Assembly (NCBI GenBank): GCA_937925685.1
Contig: CALAMI010000007.1
Location: 62,001-126,000, forward strand
Length of the DNA stretch: 64,000 nt
Direction: 5' to 3'
Source of the DNA: Candidatus Binatia bacterium
GTDB lineage: Bacteria > Desulfobacterota > Binatia > HRBIN30
The notes beneath the pieces were generated by a model. It was not told the DNA's origin. It did not search any database and saw only the letters and a program-made list of their open reading frames with translations. The first letter of the stretch is position 1. The number at the start of each line of letters is the position of its first letter. A program made the translations under genes and the position numbers. Of this stretch, positions 25,833 to 34,707 are shown piece by piece.

Positions 25833-27686
25833 ATGGCTCGTACTTCTTCTTTTTTCGTGACATTTGCGCTTCTCGCATGGTGCGGGAGAATGGGAATCCT
25901 TCTATTAGCCCTGGCTGTGGGCCTAAGTGCGGCGGCCTGTGGCCGATCACAGCCGCCTAAGCTAGCGCCGGCCGCGGATACGCTCCGCCAGCTTCCCGCT
26001 GGCCCGGTCATAGGGGCTCATGACTTGTACGGAAGCTACGGATGGTATGGAATTCCCTACGCAGCCCCTCCCGTAGGTGACCTGCGTTGGCGTGCGCCGC
26101 GCCCGGCAGCAGGGTGGTCCACGGTGCGGCAATCCACCAAGCGCGGGGCACCATGCATGCAGTTTCCGAGCCCCTTCGGGGGCGTACCAGGAAAGCGGGG
26201 GCGCCCCACTGGCAGCGAGGACTGTCTGGTGTTGGATATTTGGACCCCGCCTCTTTCCACCAACGAGCTCGAGCAGGGAACGCGGCTTCCGGTCATGGTA
26301 TGGATTCACGGAGGTGGAAACACCATTGGCTCTACACAGCTTTACAACGGAGGGCATCTCGCTACCGCGCATCGATTGGTCGTCATTGCCGTGCAGTACC
26401 GGCTGGGACCATTCGGTTGGTTTCGTCACCCGGCCCTTCGCTCTACTGCGGCCGAAGAGCTAGATGCTTCTGGCAACTACGGGCTGCTCGACCTCATTGC
26501 GGCGCTCCAATGGGTACAGCGCAACATCGCCGCTTTCGGCGGCGATCCTGGAAACGTGACCATCTTTGGTGAGTCGGCAGGGGGGACCAATGTGTTCGCG
26601 CTCCTCTTGTCGCCGCTAGCACATGGTCTATTCCACCGTGCCATCGTGCAAAGCGGAGGCTTGCGATTCAGCTCGCCAGAGCGAGGCGAAGACCCAACGG
26701 AACCGCACAGCTCCGCACGAGTGATCGCCGACTGGCTCGGTCGGGCCGCAACGTCGGGCCAGCTCGAATCCGTCGAACGGGCGCACGAGGACCTACCAAA
26801 CCTGGCCGCACGTTTGCGGCAAATTCCCGCCAGTGAACTCCTGTCGCTCTACGAGCCTCAAGACTCGGGCATGATTCGCATGCCTCTTTTATTCCGAGAC
26901 GGTGTCGTGCTGCCACGAGAGGAAGCGATCGTTCTCCTAGAGCAAGGCCGGTATCACCAGGTTCCCGTGATCCTTGGCACGAACCGCGATGAAATGAAAC
27001 TCTTTTTCTCGCAGGTACCAGATCTTGTTCGCTGGCGCCTTTGGCTATTCCCGCGGATTCGCGATGTTCGCCTTTACGAGCTGTTCAGCGAGTACGCGTC
27101 GAAAATGTGGAAAGCAACCGGCGCCGATGAACCGGCCGAGCGCATGCGGCTCGTACAAGGACCATCAGTCTTCGTCTACCGTTTCGATTGGGACGAACTC
27201 CCTCGCCGCTTTGGCGTCGACCTCGGCATGCTACTCGGCGCCGCGCACGGTTTCGAAATTCCGTTTGTGTTCGGCCATTTCGACCTGGGGCGTGCCTCTG
27301 GCCTGTTATTCACACGGGAGAACGAGCCGGGAAGGATCGCTTTGAGCCAGGCGATGATGTCTTACTGGGCAGAGTTTGCCTGGCATGGTAACCCTGCCCG
27401 TGGGCGTGAGCGCCAATTGCCGCTGTGGCTCGCCTGGGACGAAGCAGAGCCCGACAGCGCAAAGTTCATTATTTTCGACACGCAAGATGGAGGTGGAATC
27501 CGCATGGCGAGCGACGTCGTACGCCGCCTCGAATTACTCGATCGCGTGGAACAGGACCCTCGTTTCCAAAGCCAGTCGGAACGCTGCTCCCTTTACTGGC
27601 TGCTTACGGAATTCGGACGAGGGCTCTCTGTCGAAGAGTACCGACGCCGCGGCTGCAGCGAGCCTCTCGAACGCGTTCGGAGGTAA
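25833..27686 (+). CDS. Type B carboxylesterase lipoprotein
   Basis: The product has 617 residues. A lipoprotein signal ends GLSAAACGRS. The carboxylesterase/lipase type B domain carries IPYAAPPVGDLRW, the oxyanion stretch VMVWIHGGGN, the nucleophile elbow FGESAGGTN (near residue 247), the acid region GTNRDEMKLFF and the catalytic histidine in GAAHGFEIPFVFG. The triad is therefore complete. It should hydrolyse esters outside the inner membrane. The ATG at 25833 starts the only part with a signal sequence; the longer in-frame version adds 33 residues of no character. The quinone reductase gene begins six bases after its stop, so the two form an operon. Confidence 0.9.
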   Translation: MARTSSFFVTFALLAWCGRMGILLLALAVGLSAAACGRSQPPKLAPAADTLRQLPAGPVIGAHDLYGSYGWYGIPYAAPPVGDLRWRAPRPAAGWSTVRQSTKRGAPCMQFPSPFGGVPGKRGRPTGSEDCLVLDIWTPPLSTNELEQGTRLPVMVWIHGGGNTIGSTQLYNGGHLATAHRLVVIAVQYRLGPFGWFRHPALRSTAAEELDASGNYGLLDLIAALQWVQRNIAAFGGDPGNVTIFGESAGGTNVFALLLSPLAHGLFHRAIVQSGGLRFSSPERGEDPTEPHSSARVIADWLGRAATSGQLESVERAHEDLPNLAARLRQIPASELLSLYEPQDSGMIRMPLLFRDGVVLPREEAIVLLEQGRYHQVPVILGTNRDEMKLFFSQVPDLVRWRLWLFPRIRDVRLYELFSEYASKMWKATGADEPAERMRLVQGPSVFVYRFDWDELPRRFGVDLGMLLGAAHGFEIPFVFGHFDLGRASGLLFTRENEPGRIALSQAMMSYWAEFAWHGNPARGRERQLPLWLAWDEAEPDSAKFIIFDTQDGGGIRMASDVVRRLELLDRVEQDPRFQSQSERCSLYWLLTEFGRGLSVEEYRRRGCSEPLERVRR

Positions 27687-27691
27687 AAACT

Positions 27692-28672
27692 ATGCAGGCA
27701 CATGCTGTGTTGTTTTCACGCACGGGTGGCCCTGAAGTCTTGGTGTGGGAGGAAGTAGAGGTGCCAAACCCGGGGCCGGGCGAAGCCCTCATCCGGCAAA
27801 CCGCCATTGGCGTTAACTTCATCGATATTTATCACCGCACCGGACTCTACCCCGTAGGCAGCCTACCCTCGGGTATTGGGCTCGAAGGTGTGGGCGTTGT
27901 CGAGGCTATTGGCCCCGAGGTCACTGAGGTTAGCGTGGGCGACCGTGTGGCCTACGCGAGTGCGCCGATTGGGGCGTACAGCGAGTGGCGCTGCATGCCC
28001 GCGGAGCGTCTCGTCCGTTTGCCGCCGGGGATCAGCGACGAAGTCGCCGCCGCCATGATGCTCAAAGGCATGACGGCGCACTATCTCCTCCGGAGAACCT
28101 ACCGTGTACAGCCTGGAGACACGATCGTGTTTTACGCTGCTTCTGGTGGTGTGGGCTCGATTGCATGCCAATGGGCCAAACACCTTGGTGCCGAAGTCAT
28201 CGGCGTAGTCGGTTCCGATGAGAAAGCCAAGCTGGCCCGCGAGTTTGGTTGTACCCATACCGTCGTGTACACGCGTGAACGCGTACCGGACCGAGTGCGC
28301 GAAATTACCGGAGGGAAAGGTGTCCCGGTGGTATACGACTCGGTGGGCCAGACCACATTCTTCGACTCCCTCGACTGCCTTCAGCCGCGGGGCTTGATGG
28401 TGAGCTTCGGCAACGCATCCGGTCCAGTTCCCCCCTTCAACATTCAAGAACTCGCCTTGAGGGGTTCGCTCTATTTGACCCGGCCTACGCTGGCGACCTA
28501 TACGTCCACCCGAGCCGAGCTGTTGGCATCTGCGCAAGAGCTGTTCGAGGTCGTGCTGTCGAAAACCGTGCGGGTCCACATTGGGCACCGGTTTCGCCTG
28601 CGTGAGGCCGCCGAGGCTCATCGTGCGTTGGAAAGCCGGGCCACCACCGGTGCCATCGTGCTGCTACCCTAG
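27692..28672 (+). CDS. qor: NADPH:quinone reductase, zinc-free MDR family
   Basis: The product has 326 residues. GroES-like N-terminal domain: PGPGEALIRQTAIGVNFIDI and GLEGVGVVEAIGPEV. The Rossmann domain has YAASGGVGSIACQWAKHLGA as the NADPH-binding AxxGGxG motif and VYDSVGQTTF. Zinc ligands are absent, as in QOR. It should reduce quinones or activated enones with NADPH. GGAGGT lies seven bases before the ATG, inside the end of the esterase gene, so the downstream ATG is the start and the pair is coupled. Its stop overlaps the end of the convergent dockerin-like gene by nine bases. Confidence 0.92.
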   Translation: MQAHAVLFSRTGGPEVLVWEEVEVPNPGPGEALIRQTAIGVNFIDIYHRTGLYPVGSLPSGIGLEGVGVVEAIGPEVTEVSVGDRVAYASAPIGAYSEWRCMPAERLVRLPPGISDEVAAAMMLKGMTAHYLLRRTYRVQPGDTIVFYAASGGVGSIACQWAKHLGAEVIGVVGSDEKAKLAREFGCTHTVVYTRERVPDRVREITGGKGVPVVYDSVGQTTFFDSLDCLQPRGLMVSFGNASGPVPPFNIQELALRGSLYLTRPTLATYTSTRAELLASAQELFEVVLSKTVRVHIGHRFRLREAAEAHRALESRATTGAIVLLP

Positions 28673-29476
28673 CCGGTCCGTCACCGCGGGCACTACCAAA
28701 TTGCCCTGCGCCGTGACCGAGCAGCCATGGAGTGCAAAGTTGACGGCAGCAACGATTTCCTCCACCGTCACGATGCCGTCTCTATTGGGATCGGCCAACT
28801 CGCAGTCCATGTCCCTCTCTCCCAAAGCGTTGCCAACCATCGCAACCAGTTCTTCAATCGTGACCGTGAAGTCTCCGTTGCAGTCCCCGATGCACGCTGG
28901 TGGCGTGGGGGACGGAGTTGGCAGCGGTGTGGGGGTGAAGGTAGGCCGGGGCACCGCTTGGCTTACGGCCAAAGTCCCATCTACCCCGCGAGCATTGGCC
29001 AGCAACCTCCCGGTGGCATCGGAAACCGCCACGTTCCGAATGGCAATGGGGTACTCGCCGTCGGTGGCGCTTGCGGAAACCAGCAGGGTGCAGCTTAACA
29101 AGGGTCCATCGGGAAGGGGCGAACGATCGAAGAAGTCGAAAATCAAAACTCGCGTGCCCTCGCAAACAGGCTCGACCTCTAGGGTGCAACCCGCGGGAAT
29201 GAACACGAAAACGGTCCCGCTCCGTTCGACACTTGGGATCAAACGGCAGTCCGGCCGACCAACGGCAAGCGGCCGGATGACAAACGGACCAGAAAAATGA
29301 ATGTCAAATTGCAACGCCACACTCTCCGTCCCCTCGGCAGCAAAGCGCACGATGAGCGCGTGCTCCTCGCCAGGGCGAGCCGCTAGCGGATCCACGGAAA
29401 GCACCTGAGGCAGTACCACGACTGGGAAGAAAACCAACGCCGCACCACCGAGCAAAAAAAGGGGTCGCCGCAACAT
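28664..29476 (-). CDS. Secreted cohesin-like protein with dockerin-like C-terminus
   Basis: The product has 270 residues. A signal peptide (LFLLGGAALVFFPVVV) is followed by a beta-sandwich domain resembling cohesins (LSVDPLAARPGEEHALIV, VALQFDIHF, DGEYPIAIRNVAVSD). A short TPTPLPTPSPTPP linker leads to two EF-hand-like loops, DCNGDFTVTIEE and DPNRDGIVTVEE, framed by four cysteines. The last module is the same tag as on the protein ending at 3219. Cohesin-like plus dockerin-like in one chain suggests homotypic or mixed surface assembly, which is inference. TTGGAG lies six bases before the ATG at 29476, just after endonuclease V. A longer upstream start would overlap that gene. Confidence 0.75.
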   Translation of the reverse strand: MLRRPLFLLGGAALVFFPVVVLPQVLSVDPLAARPGEEHALIVRFAAEGTESVALQFDIHFSGPFVIRPLAVGRPDCRLIPSVERSGTVFVFIPAGCTLEVEPVCEGTRVLIFDFFDRSPLPDGPLLSCTLLVSASATDGEYPIAIRNVAVSDATGRLLANARGVDGTLAVSQAVPRPTFTPTPLPTPSPTPPACIGDCNGDFTVTIEELVAMVGNALGERDMDCELADPNRDGIVTVEEIVAAVNFALHGCSVTAQGNLVVPAVTDRLG

Positions 29477-29499
29477 CGGACTCCAACCTATTCCTGAAT

Positions 29500-30093
29500 T
29501 CAGGACGAAGCGAGCACTCTCGCTAGTGCAAGGCGGGCAAACTGGTGAGCGAGGCGTAACGGCTCGGGAATGCGAAAGCAAGGCGTGGCCCGTAAAATCA
29601 TTTGCACGGCGGCATCGAGTTCCAGGAAGCCGCCGACACTGACATACACGGGCCGCACGTTGGTCTGTGTACGGACAACACGGCCGACGACTTTGCCATC
29701 GAGCTTTAGCTCTGCGCAGTCCCCACGGGCGGGTCCCACAGGATCATGTCGGCCGCACAGCAAGCTCTTTGCACAACCAATCGTCGGCCAGCCTGTCAAA
29801 CTCGCAATCTCGCAAGCCATGCCCCAACGCTGCGGGTGCGCTCGCCCGTGACCATCGCACATCACCAACGCCGGACGTGCGTGCAAAGCCCGAAGCGCAG
29901 CCACCGCCACCGCAGCTTCGCGCTCCGCAAAACGGCCGGGCACGTAGGCAGCAGGCTGTATGGCCACGGCAGTGTGTCGTTCCACGACAAGCCGATCGTC
30001 TGGGTTCCACGCCACCGCAGCAGCGGCGACGAGTGCATGCACGGAGTCGTAAGCTGCGTCAACACCGACCCACAAAGGCGTTTTCCCAACCAT
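29500..30093 (-). CDS. nfi: Endonuclease V (deoxyinosine 3'-endonuclease)
   Basis: The product has 197 residues. The conserved path is complete: GVDAAY (catalytic Asp), AAYVPGRFAEREA (Tyr wedge and catalytic Glu), MCDGHGRAHPQRWGMAC (second Asp), IGCAKSLLCG, then VRTQTNVRPVYVSVGG and RIPEPLRLAHQFAR. Endonuclease V nicks DNA, or RNA in some lineages, one nucleotide 3' of inosine. The ATG at 30093 gives a family-sized protein; a longer frame would begin at the very edge of the tRNA gene. It is followed after 24 bases by the cohesin/dockerin-like gene. Confidence 0.92.
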   Translation of the reverse strand: MVGKTPLWVGVDAAYDSVHALVAAAAVAWNPDDRLVVERHTAVAIQPAAYVPGRFAEREAAVAVAALRALHARPALVMCDGHGRAHPQRWGMACEIASLTGWPTIGCAKSLLCGRHDPVGPARGDCAELKLDGKVVGRVVRTQTNVRPVYVSVGGFLELDAAVQMILRATPCFRIPEPLRLAHQFARLALARVLASS

Positions 30094-30160
30094 CCGTCGC
30101 GCGTTGAGGGGGTGCTCAGAGCGCCCTTCCCCCGCCTCTTTGAGAGCGACTCGAAACAAG

Positions 30161-30244
30161 TGCGAAAGGGGGGAGTTGAACCCCCACGGGTGTTACCCCA
30201 CAGGATCCTGAGTCCTGCGCGTCTGCCAGTTCCGCCACTTTCGC
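30161..30244 (-). tRNA. tRNA-Leu (anticodon CAG)
   Basis: An 84-base cloverleaf on the minus strand. The acceptor stem GCGAAAG pairs with CTTTCGC plus discriminator A. The D-arm is GGCGGAACTGGCAGACGC. The anticodon stem CAGGA/TCCTG encloses the loop CTCAGGA, giving anticodon CAG. A long variable arm (GGGGTAACACCC) is typical of leucine, and the T-arm is GGGGGTTCAACTCCCCC. CCA is not encoded. It reads the CUG codon, which is abundant in this GC-rich genome. Confidence 0.95.
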
Positions 30245-31415
30245 GTGGAGCTCCTGGTTAGCGTTTTCCAATGTCGGCAACAAGTTACGTCGCGTTTCCC
30301 CGCGGACCCCGTATCATCTGGCTTCTCGCTGGATTTCCCTGGCACGCATCGCGCCTTCGTTCCGTACCGCGGATTCGATGGCGGTGCGACCTTCTTCGTT
30401 CTTCGCGGCCCGACCGCTTTTTTGTGGCTCGGCAGCGCTACAGCAGCAAGCGCCAGGTTGAGCGAATTTAAGGGGCCGACGCGCGCCCAAGACGTTTTCC
30501 CACAGATGGGGCGGTAGGCCTGTAAAAAAGGGGGATGATCCCGCCACATCTGCACAAAAACGCCCGCACCGGCAATCCGCTTCATTTTGTACGACTCCGC
30601 CTGAAAAACCGCGCATCCCTGCCTGGTTTGCCATACGCCTTGGGAAGGGGCGCAAGTACCGAGGAAACGAGGTTACCAACCGTCACCCGGCGCACTGCCT
30701 ACGTGCCGGCCTGAACCCTAGGTAGAAAGCTGTTGCCACGGAGCTCCGCCACAGCCTTGTTTCTGCACCTTCGTCAGTGGTCGGCCATGAACTATAAGCT
30801 CCTCGCCCGCGGCGCCTGCCTCGCGCCGCCGGATTGCTGCACCGTGGCCAACTGTAACACTAGATCCTCGAAGCCGGGGCGCCCAATCGCCTCAAGAAGT
30901 TCAACATTCATTGCGTGCACCTTGTGCATTTTGAGGCGAAAGAACTGCCGCACCTGCCATCCAGAGTTTCCGCTGCTCGCGCTTCGCAGCGGCTGCCAGC
31001 CCCCTACTGACCGGCGGCTCGCGAGTTTTTGCTCAAGAAGGTAGCCAGCACCACCCGGGGTTCGTGGACCATACCAGACCGAGAAAGGCTCTTCCCATCC
31101 GAGGACGCTTGCCAATGGTCGCACGAGGTTCTCAGAACCCTTCGACACCAAAGGCAAGTTCGCTCCCGAGAGCAGAGCACACTTCTTGGTCGACCTTTGA
31201 GCGGGCAAACCTCCACCTGCGCTCGAACTTCTCTAAGGATCCGAAACCCCAGGACACGGTGGAGCGCTCCGATAGACTGACTCGAGTGATGCTGACGAAG
31301 GCACCTACTGACATCGTCCTGGTCCGCGGCTGCCCACGGGCATTCGTGCGAAAGCACCTCGCTCTACCCGAGGTGCAAGCCGCCACACCACAAAGCGCGA
31401 TCGCCGAATGCGACG
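30245..31415. other. Gene-free stretch of about 1.2 kb
   Basis: No frame here has a recognisable domain or a convincing start. The minus-strand frame at 30792-31208 and the plus-strand frame at 30733-31044 were read and not recognised. It lies between the tRNA gene and the end of the broken FG-GAP gene and may hold decayed sequence. Confidence 0.4.
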
Positions 31416-34154
31416 CTACCAGTCCAACCAGGGCTTAAAAGTCAGCACTGCGCCGCGGGCAAAGGTCATCGGTCCGTCACGGCTCAGCAAGGCGCCTCGT
31501 ACCAAGGCCCATCGTCCGACGGCTAGCTTCTTCTCCGTGAAAATAGTGCCCTCGACAACGCTCTCATTACCCAGCTTTGCCTTGCCGCCAACGAGCACGA
31601 TTACTCGTACTCGCTCCGCAGCAGACCCGCGCGGTCCGGGCGCGAAGCCCTCTGTTACGATGCGACCACCTGATCCAACCAGCAAGTTCCTCGCTATACG
31701 GAGAACGATCGTCTGCGTTGCAGTATTGCCGCGTACCGTGAGCACAACGTTAGGCTGCAGTTTCAACGAAGCGAAGTCGACAACTGGGTTGGACCCCAAC
31801 GTCGTGACATCGAGCAACTGATCTGCGGACAGCGTGACGTCACCCACGCTCAAGTCCGCGGGAGGGGCGAGAAGGTTTTGTCTGCGGGTGTGCGCCGCAT
31901 CACCCGCGTTAACGCACTCCGTCAACGTTAAGTTCATACCAGAAGAATCGGTCCCACCCAAGCACACAGCTCCGGGCTTCAAACTGATCGGCGTGCCACT
32001 CGCTACGCATTGGTGATTCACTACGGCTGCGGCGCCAAGCCGGACACGGCGCATGGCAATTACGTGCCCATCGACGATACCCATCCGCGCGACAGCCACA
32101 ACTCGGCCGCAGACGCTTCCACCCTGCACCGCCGCGCCCAAACCCACTTTAACCCGCGCCGGGCTGTTCCCCGGAGCAGCGAGGACCGAGAACCCACTCA
32201 CGGAGTTTGTCGGCGGCAGGGGGACGTTTTCCACCAAGGTTCCGACGCCCTTCCCGAAAATCCCGTCCACCGTTGCAGTACTAGAACCAGCCACCAGCGC
32301 ATCTCCAGCCATGGCAAGGCTGTGTACGGCTCTTCGCGGCAGGTACACCACCTGGTTGGCGGTAGCGCCGGATTGCCAGCCGCCAGAGGGCTTTTGGTAA
32401 AGGTAAAGGGCACCGGTGTCGCCTTCACCCCCTGGGCCACCGTGCTCAGCGCCGGCGACGAGCCGATCTCCCTGTATCGCGATCACCGTTGCAAAAAGAT
32501 CCGATCGGTCCGCTGCTGCAGGGGTAAGCGAGGCCGTTTCGAACATGTCTCCGCCCCATCCACCCACTGGTTTGACGAAAATAAAGGCTCGCCCGACGTC
32601 TTCCTCGACCCCACGGGGCTTGTAAGGGGCACCGGCAACGACAACGTCGCCGTCAGCCGACACGGACCTGCCCAGTTGATCATAGGGTTGTGCATCCGAG
32701 GCGATGAGGCGGGCGTCGGGCGTGGCCGTGTTTGTCCAACCGCCTGGCGGCTTGGCAAACAGATATACGGCTCCCGCGAAGCTACGCCCCGCGGCCGCAG
32801 TTTACGGCGCCCCCACAGCGATCGTGTCCCCAAACAAAGCAACCGCATGCCCAAAACTGTCTCGCCCAGTGCCGGAAGGCGGGCGAAGAACGGCGGTTTC
32901 GGTGAGCGTTCCCGACCAACCGAACGGTGGCTTTTCGAACACGTACACCGCTCCCGAGCGTCCTCCCAGCGGAGAATCGTGGATTGCCCCCACAACGACT
33001 CTGTCCTCTTGGATGTCGACCGAATATCCAAAGTAGTCGTAACTGGCACCATCGGACGGCAGCAGCTTGGCTGTTTCCGTGAGCGTTCGCGACCAACCAC
33101 CAGGCGGGCGTCGAAAAACGTACACAGCCCCTTGACAGTCGTTGCTGCCTTCCCGGCGACTGGGATCGGCAACTACGACCACCTCGCCCGAGATGGCCAC
33201 AGCTCGTCCGAAGCCCGAATTCGTGCCAGCCGAAGCCTGGTCGGAGGCGATCAACCTCGCGTTAAAGCTTGTCGTGCTCGACCAACCCGAAGGCGGTTTC
33301 AGGAACACATACGCAGCCCTCTCACCAGTCGCACCGCCCGGAGCTCCGAGCACGACCGTATCACCGTCAATCGCGACTGCCCAACTCACCGAGCGCGCAT
33401 TGTACGCAGTCGTCAGCTCAGCTTTTTCTACCAACGGATCGATCACAATCGGGTAAGTGGCCCCCTGATCGTCAACCTCGATCCGCAGTCTATGCCCCGC
33501 CCGGGAGACTCGTGCAGGCAACCTACGACCCGAAAAATCCCTCACCGCCAAGGGGCCGTAAACTAACGCCTCTCTGCCATCGGGGCTGAAAAAGGTCACG
33601 GAGTCACCGCTCGAGTCCGTTTGCCAGAGAGCCACACCGGTGTCGACCTCGAATTCCACGATAGCGCGGTCGCTCAGGGTAGGCCGCCGAGCTAGGGTTA
33701 CGCCATGTTGAAGCCCAAGCGGGCCATTCACCCACCACTCCGCGGCAACCCCATGGCGATATTCGACGCGATTCTCCATCACGAGCGGCAGCGGCTGGCT
33801 AACGCCCCCGCCACCCATCGAGCTTTCCGGCGTCGGTTCGGTAGGCTCACGCCAAGCAAGCCAGACCACCAGGCGGCCAGAACGGAGGGAAACACGGTCC
33901 GAGCCGAACCATGCCGCAATTGCGCCACGAGCGCGAACCATTCCGAGCCGATCCACCTCTTGGATGTGGTAGGTGGCATCCTCTGCACCCGCAATGGTGT
34001 TGGCCGTTAGCTCTGACTGGAGAGGCAAGCAGTGTCCAGGCCCCGGAACCGCCTGCGCCGGATTTCCTCCAGTCACGACCAGAAGGGGCAAGAGTCCGCC
34101 TGCCGGAACCGCCAGCCACCAAACTGTGCCGTGCGTCACCTTGGTGTCTCGCAT
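31416..34154 (-). pseudogene. Secreted FG-GAP repeat protein interrupted by one in-frame TAA
   Basis: One continuous frame would encode about 912 residues, but a TAA at 32802-32804 (codon 451) splits it into 450 and 461 residues. Upstream of the stop: a signal peptide (VPAGGLLPLLVVTGG), a domain ending YPIVIDPLV, then FG-GAP repeats (AIDGDTVVLGAPGG, AISGEVVVVADPSR, DIQEDRVVVGAIHD, ALFGDTIAVGAP). Immediately after the stop the repeat continues in the same frame (GRSFAGAVYLFAKPPGGW, SADGDVVVAGAPYKP). The C-terminus has a beta-rich domain (VIVLVGGKAKLGNESVVEG). The repeats would form a calcium-binding propeller at the surface. GAGGAGG precedes the ATG at 34154. It could be a real nonsense mutation, a readthrough codon or an assembly error; a GTG at 32663 could restart translation. 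Confidence 0.75.
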
Positions 34155-34707
34155 CACCGGCCTCCTCGGCGGCTACGCCAAGCCACGAGAGGCAACCGCG
34201 CCCTCCACGACCGCTTTGCCGCCCGCACGCTGCTGCGGGAAAGCCAGTCAGAGGCCATGCGAACTGTCGACGTTAGTCACTCAAGAGTCAAATCAATTAG
34301 ATGTCGCCTCCTCTCACGCAACCGCCACACTGACGATCAAGTGTCAGCCGAGTTGCACTTAGAAGGGGGAGAAGAGGGGGACGAATGCAATTCCGCTTCA
34401 CGCATGATCTTCAGCTTTGAACCGGTAACTTCCCAGGAGGAAGGTGTGTGCCGCTACCTCTCCACGGCGATTTCGATGACGCCGGCTACGGAACCGACGG
34501 CGGCGGGCTCTAGCGCCGGCCTGCGTGTATGCGACCCTTGGCGCCAGCCAACGCGCGGATAGCGCGCGCCCAGAGGAGGCGAAAGGCACCCCGGGTTCAA
34601 CGTCGGGGCAAAATGAGCCACGGAAGCAGCCGACGCTTACAGGCCCGCCTTTGGTTTTTCTCCCACCGAGCAAAGGAGGGACGTGGACAAAGGCAGAGCA
34701 TGAGAAC
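34155..34707. other. Divergent intergenic region upstream of the DUF2298 cluster
   Basis: About 550 bases separating the FG-GAP gene from the membrane glycosylation cluster. It must hold promoters for both directions. The longest in-frame extension of the DUF2298 gene reaches 34525 but is charged and of low quality. No repeat or RNA was recognised. Confidence 0.4.

Noticed and set aside
25657-25950. Minus-strand frame of 97 codons with one hydrophobic segment
   Set aside because: It overlaps the start and signal peptide of the esterase gene, has no ribosome site, and the esterase is certain.
29492-29505. Perfect 14-base palindrome TCCTGAATTCAGGA
   Set aside because: It overlaps the endonuclease V stop codon and has no loop, so it is not a terminator. 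No regulator is suggested by context; chance is likely.
30193-30585. Minus-strand frame running into the tRNA
   Set aside because: Its end overlaps tRNA-Leu and the translation has no protein-like features.
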